From assembly GCF_003352915.1 (NCBI RefSeq), contig NZ_CP022314.1:793514-857513 (forward strand): a DNA stretch of 64,000 nt. The letters run 5' to 3'. This document shows positions 17,751 through 26,917 of the stretch, in pieces. Both the position numbers and the translations under genes were made by a program. The first letter of the stretch is position 1. Each line of letters begins with the position of its first letter. Below the pieces are notes generated by a model. That model had not been told where the DNA came from. It ran no database searches and worked only from the letters and a program-made list of their open reading frames with translations. Source of the stretch: Arthrobacter sp. PM3 (lineage in GTDB: Bacteria; Actinomycetota; Actinomycetes; Actinomycetales; Micrococcaceae).

Positions 17751-19025
17751 TCACGCGGGCTGGCCCTCAAGTGCCGGCAAGGCTCCGTTGGTGCGGGCGA
17801 CCCCGCCGAGCCAGTGGGCGCTGGGCTTCGGCGTGCGGGCCTGGGTCTCGCGGTTGACGGCGATCAGGCCGAACTTGGGCCGGAAGCCGAAAATCCACTC
17901 GAAGTTGTCGAACGCCGTCCATGCGATGTAGCCGCGCACATCAATGCCGTCGGCGAGGCACGACGCCACCCCGGAGACTGCCGTCTCGAGGTAGGCGAGG
18001 CGCTCGGCGTCGTCCTCCGTCGCGAGCCCGTTCTCGGTGACGAGCACCGGCACGCCGGCCACCCGGGACGCCTCGCGGATGGTCGCCTCAAGCCCCTGCG
18101 GGTAGATGTCCTCGCCCATCTGGTTTGTCACCGCGCCCTCGGGGAGCGGGGCGAGTCCGTCCGGGCCGAACACGTGCCGGCCGTAGGTCTGGATGCCCAC
18201 GAAGTCGTCCTCGCGGGATGCCTCGAGGAACCGTTCGTTGACCTCGCGCCGTACCCGGTCGGCGCGGTCCGTGCCGCCCTCGCCCGCCTGGATGTCGGAG
18301 TTGGCGAGGGTCCAGCCCACGGGCAGCTCGGGGCGCCGGGCCTTGATCGCGGCGCGCCCGGCGCGGTGGGAGGCGAGCTTGACCTCGAAGGCCGGCTCGG
18401 AGGACGTGAACTGGAACGGCGCGATGCGGTCCGCGGCGATGCCCAGCCGTCCGGCGGCTGCGGCCAGGAACGGGACCCCGGCGCGCCCCTCCGGGGGCTC
18501 GCCGCCGATCCCGATCTCCCGCAGGAGCCAGGCCAGGTTCGGTTCGTTGAGCGTGCAGGCGACGTCGATCAGGTCGCCCAGGTGCGCGGTGGCCTTGTCA
18601 CAATAGCGGGCGAACCGCTCCGGCGTCCGGGGGTCCTCCCACCCGCCCGCCGCGAGCAGCCACCGCGGCGAGGTGAAGTGGTGGTAGGTCACGACCGTGG
18701 CGAGGCCGTGCTCGCGGCATGCCTCCAGCACGCGGCGGTAGTGGTCCAGCGCCGCGGCGGAGAACCGGCCTTCCTCCGGTTCGATGCGGGCCCACTCGAG
18801 CGAGAAGCGGTAGGTGGTGAAGCCGAGGGAAGCGATCAGGGCGATGTCCTCGCGGTACCGGTGGTAGTGGTCGATCGCGTCGCCGGACGGTTCGGCGAAG
18901 ATCGTTCCGGGGACGTGCTCCAGGAGCCAGCCGTCGCTGTTGACGTTGCCGCCTTCGACCTGGTGCGCCGCCGTGGCGACGCCCCAGAGAAAGCCGTCGG
19001 GGAAGGATGTGTGGGAGCCGGTCAT
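17751..19025 (-). CDS. GH1 family beta-glucosidase
   Basis: A 424-residue retaining glycosidase with a TIM barrel. The N-terminal signature is FLWGVATAAHQVEG. The acid/base Glu lies in TLNEPN (about residue 160) and the nucleophile Glu in LVTENG (about 330). The length is slightly short for GH1 (usually 440-480). Together with the GH78 gene it could strip the rhamnose and then the glucose of rhamno-glucosides such as rutin-type compounds (inference). No signal peptide. The gap to the GH78 start is 49 bp. Confidence 0.94.
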   Translation of the reverse strand: MTGSHTSFPDGFLWGVATAAHQVEGGNVNSDGWLLEHVPGTIFAEPSGDAIDHYHRYREDIALIASLGFTTYRFSLEWARIEPEEGRFSAAALDHYRRVLEACREHGLATVVTYHHFTSPRWLLAAGGWEDPRTPERFARYCDKATAHLGDLIDVACTLNEPNLAWLLREIGIGGEPPEGRAGVPFLAAAAGRLGIAADRIAPFQFTSSEPAFEVKLASHRAGRAAIKARRPELPVGWTLANSDIQAGEGGTDRADRVRREVNERFLEASREDDFVGIQTYGRHVFGPDGLAPLPEGAVTNQMGEDIYPQGLEATIREASRVAGVPVLVTENGLATEDDAERLAYLETAVSGVASCLADGIDVRGYIAWTAFDNFEWIFGFRPKFGLIAVNRETQARTPKPSAHWLGGVARTNGALPALEGQPA

Positions 19026-19060
19026 GGGGTCCTCTCAGGTGATGGGGTGGCGGCGCCGCC

Positions 19061-20389
19061 TTAGCGGACGCCCTTGATGAACGTGACGGTGATGCTTCCC
19101 AGGGCGCACAGCGCCGCGGCGCCGAACCAGAGCGCGCCGTAGTTGTGGCCGCCTCCGGTGGCCAGGAGGGCCGGGGCAATGCTGGGGACAATGATGTTCG
19201 GGATGCTCAGGGCAAGGCCGAAGACGGCCATGTCCTTGCCGGTGTCGCGGACGTCCGGGAGGACGGCCGCGCAGAGAGCCATGTCGACCGTCAGATACAT
19301 GGCCTGTCCCATTGAGAAGACGAGCCAGGCGATCGTGAACTGACCGAACGACGTGGACGTGCCGCCGATCACGAGCCCTGCTGACATGAGCAGGGCGGCA
19401 GTGACGACGAAGGGCTTGCGGCGGCCGATCTTGTCCGAGAGCCAGCCCGAGGCCGTGAAGAACAGGATGCTCACCGGGGCCGAGATGAGGGTGAGTGTCC
19501 CGGCGCTGGCGCCGGCTTCCGGAATCGGCATCTTGAGGCCGTCCATCATGAAGAAGATGAAGTAGGAGAACAGCGCGGTCATCGCGACGCCGGCGAGGAG
19601 GCGGGAGAGCCATGCCCAGCCGAAGTTCGGGTGTTTGCGGGGGTTGACGATGAACGTCCGCGCGATCCCCTTCAGGTCGAGGGCGGGAAGCTCGGCGCGG
19701 GATTTGACGGGGTCGTTGTAGAACAGCAGGAGCGGGATGCTGGACAGGATGGCGAGCAGGACCGGAACCGTCATGAGGAACAGCGGCGTGCCCACGAGTG
19801 CGGCCGCCAGGTAGGATCCGGCCGACATTGCGAGGGCGCCGAACATGCCCATGATGCCCATGACCCGGCCGCGCTTTTCGTCGGGCAGCGCCTCGACAGG
19901 GATCACGCCGTAGGCGTTGAATGCGGCCTGCGCGGCGATGACGGCGACGACGTAGGCCGCGACGATCACGGGGATCGACGTGGCCGTGCCGATGACGGCG
20001 GCGGCCGCCAGCGCGGGGATCAGGCCCCCGATGATCCAGGGCCGGCGCCGGCCGAACCGGCTTGCCGTGCGGTCGGACAGGGCGCCGGAAAGCGGCACCG
20101 CGAGCAGGAGCGCCAGCGCGCTGATCGAGGCGGCCAGGCCGAAGCTCGCCTCTTTCGTGGCGGGATCGACGATCGCCAACCGCAGCGAGAGGGCCGTGCT
20201 CAGCGTGAGCATCATGATGTACATGCCCGCCGCGGCGATGAGGACGAGGGCCCTGGTCCTGCGGGGCGACGTTCCGCCCGACGATGCCGCGGGCGCCTGG
20301 GCGGGGCTCGGGCGTTCAGCGACCCGGACGATCCCTAATTCCGTTTCGGGGGCGGGCCTGACGGCCGGCGCCAGTATGGGGTCACCCAT
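19061..20389 (-). CDS. MFS transporter for glycosides
   Basis: A 442-residue transporter with about 12 membrane segments. Motif-A-like loops are SDRTASRFGRRRPWI and SDKIGRRKPF, typical of MFS sugar carriers close to the GPH/SLC45 type. The ATG at 20389 has GGAGG six nt upstream. It is the first gene of the operon MFS-GH1-GH78 and probably brings the intact glycoside into the cell, since both hydrolases lack signal peptides. Confidence 0.9.
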   Translation of the reverse strand: MGDPILAPAVRPAPETELGIVRVAERPSPAQAPAASSGGTSPRRTRALVLIAAAGMYIMMLTLSTALSLRLAIVDPATKEASFGLAASISALALLLAVPLSGALSDRTASRFGRRRPWIIGGLIPALAAAAVIGTATSIPVIVAAYVVAVIAAQAAFNAYGVIPVEALPDEKRGRVMGIMGMFGALAMSAGSYLAAALVGTPLFLMTVPVLLAILSSIPLLLFYNDPVKSRAELPALDLKGIARTFIVNPRKHPNFGWAWLSRLLAGVAMTALFSYFIFFMMDGLKMPIPEAGASAGTLTLISAPVSILFFTASGWLSDKIGRRKPFVVTAALLMSAGLVIGGTSTSFGQFTIAWLVFSMGQAMYLTVDMALCAAVLPDVRDTGKDMAVFGLALSIPNIIVPSIAPALLATGGGHNYGALWFGAAALCALGSITVTFIKGVR

Positions 20390-20476
20390 GCGGATCCTCC
20401 TTTGGATGCGAGCCAGCACTGGCTCCTGTGACCGACGAGGCGACTGTGCCTCGGGTCACAACCGTAGCCTAAGTTT

Positions 20477-20501
20477 TTCCAATCTGGAACATATTTAGTT
20501 C
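20477..20501. promoter_or_regulatory. AT-rich operator/promoter candidate of the glycoside operon
   Basis: TTCCA-ATC-TGGAA (20477-20489) is a perfect short inverted repeat, and GAAC (20487-20490) is matched by GTTC at 20498-20501. This AT-rich patch lies between the divergent MFS and TetR genes. Either repeat could be the TetR site; the sequence alone cannot decide. Confidence 0.35.
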
Positions 20502-20577
20502 TATTTCTCGTCCATAATGGAAAAGAAAGTGCGAGGCGGCCTCGTGCAGGCGCGAGCGGGATCGAGAAGAGGACGAA

Positions 20578-21192
20578 ATGGCAGATACGGCACACGCCCC
20601 GGCCCGCACGGGCAAACGGGCTCCGTACACGAACGGAGAGCGGCGGCGCGCCGAACTTGTCGACGTCGCGTTCAAGGTGTTCGCCGAGAACGGCTTCCAG
20701 CAGCTCTCCGTCCGCCAGATAGCCGAGGCCATGGGCACCAGCCACACGGCCCTGCGCCACCACTTCGGATCGAAGGAGGCGCTCCTGGAAGCCGTGCTGG
20801 TGCGCCGCGAGGAGATCGACGGGCCCTGGCGGCAGAAGCTCCTTCAGACCCAGGGGTTCCTTGAGACCGTGCCGGAAGTCATGCGGCACAATGCCCGGAT
20901 CCGCGGCGTCATCCAGCTGGACGCGACGCTCCGGGCCGAGGCAATCCGGCCCGACCACCCGGCCCACGCATTCATCCGCCGGCGGGACCTGGACTTCGTC
21001 GGCTCCGTGCGCGCCGAGGTCGAGCGCGAGCTCGGCGCGGGCCGGATTACGGCGGGCCTTGATCCGGACGTCCTGGCCCGCCAGATCACGTCCCTCGTCA
21101 TCGGCGTCGAGCTGGCGTGGCTTTACGACGATTCGATCGACATGGGCGCGCAGCTTGGGGCCTTCATGGACCTGATCAGGAGCACACCCTAG
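20578..21192 (+). CDS. TetR-family regulator of the glycoside cluster
   Basis: A 204-residue repressor with a helix-turn-helix at about 43-62 (LSVRQIAEAMGTSHTALRHHF) followed by GSKEALLEAVL. The C-terminal domain contains AHAFIRRRDLDFVGSVRAEVERELGAG, as in regulators with a TetR_C_6-like fold. It is divergent from the MFS-GH1-GH78 operon and is the obvious local regulator. GAGGAC lies six nt before the ATG. Confidence 0.9.
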   Translation: MADTAHAPARTGKRAPYTNGERRRAELVDVAFKVFAENGFQQLSVRQIAEAMGTSHTALRHHFGSKEALLEAVLVRREEIDGPWRQKLLQTQGFLETVPEVMRHNARIRGVIQLDATLRAEAIRPDHPAHAFIRRRDLDFVGSVRAEVERELGAGRITAGLDPDVLARQITSLVIGVELAWLYDDSIDMGAQLGAFMDLIRSTP

Positions 21193-21201
21193 GCGCCTCC
21201 G

Positions 21202-21271
21202 CCACTGTTTGTCCGACAGTGGGCCAAGAAACCAGGACACCGGATTCCTCATCGGGAATCCGGTGTCCTGG
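21202..21271. terminator. Double hairpin terminator between convergent genes
   Basis: CCACTGT (21202-21208) pairs with ACAGTGG (21216-21222). Next to it is a perfect 17-bp stem, CCAGGACACCGGATTCC at 21232-21248 and its complement at 21255-21271, with a 6-nt loop. It lies between the TetR stop (21192) and the convergent permease stop (21315), so it probably terminates both. Confidence 0.75.
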
Positions 21272-21314
21272 GTACAGTTTCGTGCCGTGTCCCTGCAGGG
21301 GCCACGGCCGCCCG

Positions 21315-22784
21315 CTAGGCGCGCAGTTCCGCCGCCGCGGCCTTGCGCTCGATGGCGATTTCCACCAGCACGCCGGCAATAAAGACCACTGGGACGGCCA
21401 TCAGCAGGCCCACAGCCGTTTCGGCGTTGCCTCCGATCAGCGCTGTGAAGTTGCTGATCACGAGGAACAGGACCCAGCCAAGCAGCACGGTGGCGAGCAC
21501 CGGTGCCACGGCGGTCTGCCAAAGCTGGCCGCCTTCCCTCTCGCGCCGGAAGTACGCGACGACGGCCAGGGAGCAGAGCATGTACAGGACCAGGAGCGCC
21601 GCCACAGCCAGCCCGCTGAACCAGGAGAAGAGGGTCAGGACCGGATCCAGGGAGAGCACGGCGAACGGAGCCACGAGGAGGAACGCGACCACGGTCTGGA
21701 TCCGTGCGGCGACGGCGGGGGCCTTGTGCCGGTTGGTCCGTGCCACGACGCGGGGCATCGACCCGCGCAGCGCCAGCGAATGAAGGTAGCGGTTGATGCC
21801 GTTGTGGAAGGCAATGATGCCGGCCAGGAGGGATGTCACCAGCAGAATGCCGGTGACGGTTCCGGCCCATGGCCCGAACAGCTCCACCATCGGCGTCAGC
21901 ACGAAAGCGGTGGAATCCCCGGATTCGAGGGCCGCCCCGGCGGCATCAATGACGTGCGAGGGGCCGTAGTAGCTGACCAGCATCCAGGAAATGAAGGAGA
22001 AGAAGATTGCGATGACACCCACTGAAAGATACGTGGCGCGGGCCACGGTGCGGTGGGCGTCCTTGGCCTCGGCCGAGTAGATGGCCGTGGATTCGAAGCC
22101 GAACATCGAGGCGACGGCAAACATGATGGCCACGCCCGGGGCACCGGCGCCGATCGCCGCAGGAGAGAACGACGCCGCGAGGCTGAGGCCTTCCGGGCCG
22201 CCGCCGCGCAACAGCACGGTGAAGCCGAACATGAGCAGGATGGCGACCTCCAGGCCAACGAGGAACGCCAGGACGCGCGCCCCCAGCTCGATGTTGAGGG
22301 ATCCCAGCACCTGCACGCCCGCCATGGTGACCACGGCCAGCAGCCACCACGGCACCGTGATCCCGACAGACCCGAGGACCCCCGAGAACGCCGCGCCGTA
22401 CAGCCCGTACATTGCGGCCTGAACCGTGCTGTAGGCCAGGAGCGCGAGCCACGCTGCTCCCGCTCCGATTCTCCGGCCGAAGGCCGCGGTGACATAGGCG
22501 TAGAACGCGCCGTTGGCCTGGATCTTGCGGCTCATCGCGACAAACCCGACGGCGAAGATCACGATCACGATGCCCACCACCAGGTAGGCTCCCGGCGCGC
22601 CGGGTCCGTTGCCCAGCGCGGCCGCCAGCGGGGACGCGCCGACGATTCCGGTCAACGGCGCCTGGGCGGACAGGACAAAGAAGAGAATGCCCATGACGCC
22701 GACGCTTCCGGCGCGCAGCGCGGTGGAGTGCTCCGTGCGGGGACTGGTTTCCGCGGTCCGGGACTCGGAATTTGAAATACTCAT
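21315..22784 (-). CDS. APC-superfamily amino acid/amine permease
   Basis: A 489-residue transporter with about 12 membrane segments. The N-terminal signature SVGVMGILFFVLSAQAPLTG and the SAEAKDAHRTVARATYLSV loop are typical of APC-family permeases. The ATG at 22784 (MSISNSESRT) follows AAGGA; a start seven codons earlier (MTDKKDP) is possible. It lies 163 bp downstream of the flavin amine oxidase on the same strand; a small hairpin (CCCAGA 22912-22917, TCTGGG 22928-22933) sits in this gap. Uptake of the amine used by the oxidase is likely. Confidence 0.92.
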   Translation of the reverse strand: MSISNSESRTAETSPRTEHSTALRAGSVGVMGILFFVLSAQAPLTGIVGASPLAAALGNGPGAPGAYLVVGIVIVIFAVGFVAMSRKIQANGAFYAYVTAAFGRRIGAGAAWLALLAYSTVQAAMYGLYGAAFSGVLGSVGITVPWWLLAVVTMAGVQVLGSLNIELGARVLAFLVGLEVAILLMFGFTVLLRGGGPEGLSLAASFSPAAIGAGAPGVAIMFAVASMFGFESTAIYSAEAKDAHRTVARATYLSVGVIAIFFSFISWMLVSYYGPSHVIDAAGAALESGDSTAFVLTPMVELFGPWAGTVTGILLVTSLLAGIIAFHNGINRYLHSLALRGSMPRVVARTNRHKAPAVAARIQTVVAFLLVAPFAVLSLDPVLTLFSWFSGLAVAALLVLYMLCSLAVVAYFRREREGGQLWQTAVAPVLATVLLGWVLFLVISNFTALIGGNAETAVGLLMAVPVVFIAGVLVEIAIERKAAAAELRA

Positions 22785-22947
22785 CGGATCCTTCTTATCG
22801 GTCATGAGTCTGGGAAATAGGGGTCTGGGGACTGGGGGTGCCCCGCACCGTGAAAACCAGCATGGCAGGTGGCGTCCGTCACTTTCTTGTCGATCAGCGA
22901 TCGCTTGTTGTCCCAGAGCGCTGTCTGTCTGGGCACCGCGGGGACGT

Positions 22948-24258
22948 TCAGGAACCGTGCGGCGACAGGAGGGCGGCGGCGTCCCGGGCGGCGCCCATCC
23001 CGCTCTCAATGGCGCCGTCAATGAACCCGCACCAGCCGTTGGCGATATCGGATCCGGCAAAAAGGACCAGGCCGTGGGCCGCCTGCATGGCGGCAAGGTG
23101 TGTCGACAGGAACCCGGTGCGGTGCATCGGCCAGGTCTCACCGGAGAGCGGATCGTCCACCCAGTTGTGGCTGGCCACGGCAACCACCTCGGCACCGGGA
23201 ACGAGGCGCGCAAGCTGCGCCTGGACGGCGGCAAGGTCCTCCGCGTCGATCCTGGCGGCGTCCGGACCGAATCCGACGGCGATCGTGTCGCCGTCGAGCG
23301 CGTATTCCACTTGGAAGAAATTCAAGGGCCAGTCAGCACCCCCGAGGGCTACGAACGGCGCATGTACTCCGCGGAGCCGGAGCCAGACCTTGGCGCCTTT
23401 GGAGACCTGGCCGAGGCTGGCGCCTGCCGCCTTGGCCGCCGGCAGGGGCGGCTGGAACTCAACGGCCGCGAGGGAGTGGAGCGGGAGCGTGACGATGGCC
23501 GTCCGGGCACGGACCGTCCGGCCGTCCGTGCTGCGGACGTCCACGACTTCTGCGTTGTCCGAGACGGATTCAACCGTGAAGCCGTACTCGATGCCGGCTC
23601 CGGATTCCGCGAGGATCGCTGCCGCCAGGGCTGCTGTGCCGCCGACGATCTTGTAGGTGGCGCAGGCTTCGAAGTTCACGGCCCAGTCGCCGTTGGTCAG
23701 GGCCACCCAGCGCAACGCCTGGGTCAGGGCGGCGTCGTCCAGGGGACCGTTGAAGTTCAGGGCCCAGAAGGATTCGAGGAGGTCCCGCGCCCCGCCGGCA
23801 GGGAATTGCTCACGGATTCTCTCCTGGACCGAGACGTCGTCGATCGCTTTGAAGTCGTCGCGGGCCAGCGGCCTGAAAGGTTCCGGGAAATACTTGCGGG
23901 AGTCCCGGACGAACTGCTGGTTGGTCCCGCCGATGAGCCCCAGCAGCTGGTCCGCCCCGCCTTCATGGCGGCGGCCGTCAGCCCACCAGAAAGCACGTTC
24001 CGGCTCGGGGCTGGGCGTGGTTTCCAGGCCGTAACGCGTCAGCTCGGCCCAGACATGCGGCTGGGTCCAGTGCACCCAGGTACCGCCCATTTCAAGGTCC
24101 CGTCCCAGGCGGTGATCCAGCCAGGTGCGGCCGCCGATCCTGTCGCGGGCCTCGACGATGAGCACACTTGCGCCCTGCCTGGTGAGCTCGCGGGCCGCGG
24201 TGAGGCCGGCAAATCCGGCGCCGATCACAACGGCGTCATAAGTCGTTTCGATGGTCAT
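22948..24258 (-). CDS. Flavin monoamine oxidase
   Basis: A 436-residue FAD-dependent amine oxidase. The dinucleotide-binding motif is VVIGAGFAGLTAARELTRQG at about 9-28, followed by EARDRIGGRTW. The C-terminal FAD signature reads AGSDIANGWCGFIDGAIESG. Substrate-face residues include EMGGTWVHWTQPH. It deaminates an amine to the aldehyde with O2; the substrate class (putrescine, tyramine or other) cannot be fixed from sequence alone. The ATG at 24258 has AGGAAGGA upstream and follows the cupin gene after 10 bp. Confidence 0.94.
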   Translation of the reverse strand: MTIETTYDAVVIGAGFAGLTAARELTRQGASVLIVEARDRIGGRTWLDHRLGRDLEMGGTWVHWTQPHVWAELTRYGLETTPSPEPERAFWWADGRRHEGGADQLLGLIGGTNQQFVRDSRKYFPEPFRPLARDDFKAIDDVSVQERIREQFPAGGARDLLESFWALNFNGPLDDAALTQALRWVALTNGDWAVNFEACATYKIVGGTAALAAAILAESGAGIEYGFTVESVSDNAEVVDVRSTDGRTVRARTAIVTLPLHSLAAVEFQPPLPAAKAAGASLGQVSKGAKVWLRLRGVHAPFVALGGADWPLNFFQVEYALDGDTIAVGFGPDAARIDAEDLAAVQAQLARLVPGAEVVAVASHNWVDDPLSGETWPMHRTGFLSTHLAAMQAAHGLVLFAGSDIANGWCGFIDGAIESGMGAARDAAALLSPHGS

Positions 24259-24268
24259 CGGGTCCTTC

Positions 24269-24613
24269 CTAGGAGTAGACGAAGAATTCGACGGTCGGCT
24301 CCAGCACCGTCCACCGGGTGCGGGCGCCCTTGTTGAACGACGCCGCTCCGCCGGGCAGGAGGTCATAGAGAGCCCCGTCGTCCACCTCGATGGTGAGGTG
24401 GCCCTGGACGATGGTGATCGTCTCGTCGGCCTCCATCACCAGGTCGAAGGGCTCGGGCGCCTCGGCCGGTGTGACGTGCCAGTAGCCGCAGGCAAGGGCG
24501 GGCCGGTCTCCGTCGCCAAAGCGGCGGATCCACTGGACGGAGCCCAGTTCGAACGGCTCGTTCCGGCCGGCGTCGAGGGCAGAGGAAGTCGTAAAGGAAA
24601 AAGTGAGTGGCAT
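24269..24613 (-). CDS. Cupin-domain protein (cupin_3/EutQ-like)
   Basis: A 114-residue single-cupin protein. The core reads ETITIVQGHLTIEVDDG, then LLPGGAASFNKGARTRW and FFVYS, as in the DUF861/EutQ-like cupins. The metal-binding histidines of classical cupins are largely absent. The ATG at 24613 is preferred to an upstream GTG because the shorter form begins at the fold. It is the first gene of the operon cupin-amine oxidase-permease; a role in handling the amine or product is inferred. Confidence 0.82.
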   Translation of the reverse strand: MPLTFSFTTSSALDAGRNEPFELGSVQWIRRFGDGDRPALACGYWHVTPAEAPEPFDLVMEADETITIVQGHLTIEVDDGALYDLLPGGAASFNKGARTRWTVLEPTVEFFVYS

Positions 24614-24782
24614 GTTGACTCCATGGAGTTGCAGGTATCCGGCGCCGAGGCCGGGCCGAAGGGGAGGCCAAGGGTGGCGGTCCGATGTGATGTGCTTCAC
24701 CCGGATTTCAATCTCAGCATTTGCTTAGTTTTAAGTCAATAGCAGTGGAAGTGCCGTGCGGCGGAGTCGCTAGACTCGGTCC

Positions 24783-25361
24783 ATGACTGCCGCCGCCTCA
24801 AAGTACGGAACCGGAAAGGAAGCCCTATTGCGCGCTGCTGTGTCAGTGGTTGCCGCCAAGGGACTGCGAGGGCTCACCTACCGCTCAGTAGCGGAAGCGG
24901 CCGGCGTCAACAACACCTTGGTTGCCCACCACTTCGGGTCCCGCGACGCGCTTATTGCCGCGGCCCTGGACTGGGCTGCCGAGCAGTCCATCAGTGCGTC
25001 CAGGCTGCGTGAGGCGGCAACGCCGGGCCGTTCGTTCACGGAATCGCTGCTCGAGCTGCTGCTGGAGGAACCGGAACTGCAGGTGTTCCAGTACGAGATG
25101 GTCCTCGAGGCCCGCCGGCGCCCCGAGCTCTCGGCAGCGGTCACGGCCTTGTACGAGAACTACGTCAGCGCCCTGGCGGACGGACTCACCGCCTCGGGCC
25201 TGACCGGGGACGTGCGGGTGGTGGCCCGTACCCTGTTCGCGGCCCTCGACGGCCTCGTCCTGCAGTACCTGGCCGGCGTCGAGCGGTCGGCCATTGCCGC
25301 ATCGCTGGAAGAAGTCCACGCCGTCCTGATGCTGCGGACAGGCTCCGGGACGCAATCGTAG
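24783..25361 (+). CDS. TetR-family regulator of the flavin amine oxidase cluster
   Basis: A 192-residue repressor with the helix-turn-helix at about 33-52 (LTYRSVAEAAGVNNTLVAHHF) and GSRDALIAAAL. The ligand domain contains LEEPELQVFQYEMVLEARRRPEL. It is divergent from the cupin-oxidase-permease operon, separated by 169 bp with an AT-rich patch around 24710-24740, and is the likely repressor of that operon. Confidence 0.9.
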   Translation: MTAAASKYGTGKEALLRAAVSVVAAKGLRGLTYRSVAEAAGVNNTLVAHHFGSRDALIAAALDWAAEQSISASRLREAATPGRSFTESLLELLLEEPELQVFQYEMVLEARRRPELSAAVTALYENYVSALADGLTASGLTGDVRVVARTLFAALDGLVLQYLAGVERSAIAASLEEVHAVLMLRTGSGTQS

Positions 25362-25495
25362 GAAAGCCCGCGGGCGTTCCGTTCGCTCCCGCACAACAGC
25401 CCTTCGCGGATAGACAAGACCTGCGGCCCCTCGCCGGAGGACGCTAGTAGCAACGTTCCCAGGCCGTACCGGCCGCGTTCTCTGACCTACTCGAT

Positions 25496-26917
25496 GTGGA
25501 GTACACCTTGGAAACCTACGACGCCCTTCTCGCCGCGATCGCCCCGACCACCGGCCCGTCCCGGACCATTCTCGACCCCGCCACCGGCACCGCCGTCGGC
25601 GAAGCGCCGGTGCACACCGTCGACGACCTCGAGCGCGCCATCGCCGCCGCGACGGCCGCGCAGCCCGCCTGGGCAGCGGCCGGCCACGACGCCCGGAGCG
25701 CCGCGCTGCTCAAGGCCGCCGACGCCGTCGAACGCTCCGCCGAGGAACTGGCCCGCCTGCTCTCGCGCGAACAGGGCAAGCCCCTGAACGGGCCGAACGC
25801 CCGCTTCGAGGTCGGCGCCTGCGCCGCCTGGCTGCGCGTCGCCGCCACGACGCCGCTGGAGCCGGAAACGGTCGTGGACGACGGCGAAACCCGCGCCGAA
25901 CTGCACTACCGGCCCATCGGCGTCGTCGGCGCGATCGGACCCTGGAACTGGCCCATGATGATCACCGTCTGGCAGCTCGCCCCGGCCCTGCGGATGGGCA
26001 ACGCCGTGGTCATCAAGCCCTCCGAATTCACCCCGCTCTCGGTCCTGGCGCTGGTCGAAATCCTCAACCAGGAACTCCCCGGAGGCCTCCTCACCGTCGT
26101 CTCCGGCGGCCGCGACGTCGGTGAGGCCCTCGCCGGACACTCAGGCGTAGGCAAGATCATGTTCACCGGCTCCACCGCCACCGGCAAGGCGATCATCAAA
26201 TCCTCCGCGGGCACCGTCAAGCGCCTCACCCTCGAACTCGGCGGCAACGACGCCGGAATCGTCCTGCCCGACGCCGACCCGGCGGCAATCGCCGAAGGCC
26301 TGTTCTGGGGCGCGTTCATCAACACCGGCCAGACCTGCGCCGCGCTCAAGCGCCTCTACGTCCACACCGACATCTACGACGCCGTCTGCGATGCCCTCAC
26401 CGCGGTCGCCGCCGCCATGCCCATGGGTGTGGGCCTGGACGAGAACAATGTCCTGGGCCCGCTGCAGAACCGCCAGCAGTTCGACATCGTCGCCCGGCTC
26501 GTGGACGCCGCCCGCGAATCCGGCGCCCGGGTCCTGCTCGGCGGCAACCCCGACGCCGGCCAGCCGGGCAATTTCTACCCCACCACCTTGGTCGCCGATA
26601 TCGACAACGACAACCCGCTGGTCGCGGAGGAGCAGTTCGGGCCGGCCCTGCCGATCATCCGCTACACCACGGTGGAAGAGGCTGTGGCGATGGCGAACGC
26701 GCTCGACGTCGGGCTCGGCGCCTCCGTCTGGTCCGCGGACCCCGCCGCGGCCCGCAGCGTCGCGGCACGGCTCGAGGCCGGCACGGTCTGGATCAACAAG
26801 CACGGTGCCGTGGATCCGCGCATCCCGTTCGGCGGAGCCAAGCAGTCAGGCTACGGCCTCGAGTTCGGCACCGAAGGCCTCAAGGCCCTCGGCGTGCCGC
26901 AGGTTATCAACGGCTGA
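25496..26917 (+). CDS. Aldehyde dehydrogenase
   Basis: A 473-residue NAD(P)-dependent dehydrogenase. The active site is complete: Asn in GPWNWPM, the general base Glu in LELGGNDAG (about 240), and the nucleophile Cys in NTGQTCAALK (about 275). The C-terminal NKHGAVDPRIPFGGAKQSG closes the fold. The GTG at 25496 gives the longest form, but TTG at 25508 has GGAG six nt upstream and may be the real start. Downstream of an amine-oxidase regulator, it could oxidise the aldehydes made by the two amine oxidases. Confidence 0.93.
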   Translation: MEYTLETYDALLAAIAPTTGPSRTILDPATGTAVGEAPVHTVDDLERAIAAATAAQPAWAAAGHDARSAALLKAADAVERSAEELARLLSREQGKPLNGPNARFEVGACAAWLRVAATTPLEPETVVDDGETRAELHYRPIGVVGAIGPWNWPMMITVWQLAPALRMGNAVVIKPSEFTPLSVLALVEILNQELPGGLLTVVSGGRDVGEALAGHSGVGKIMFTGSTATGKAIIKSSAGTVKRLTLELGGNDAGIVLPDADPAAIAEGLFWGAFINTGQTCAALKRLYVHTDIYDAVCDALTAVAAAMPMGVGLDENNVLGPLQNRQQFDIVARLVDAARESGARVLLGGNPDAGQPGNFYPTTLVADIDNDNPLVAEEQFGPALPIIRYTTVEEAVAMANALDVGLGASVWSADPAAARSVAARLEAGTVWINKHGAVDPRIPFGGAKQSGYGLEFGTEGLKALGVPQVING

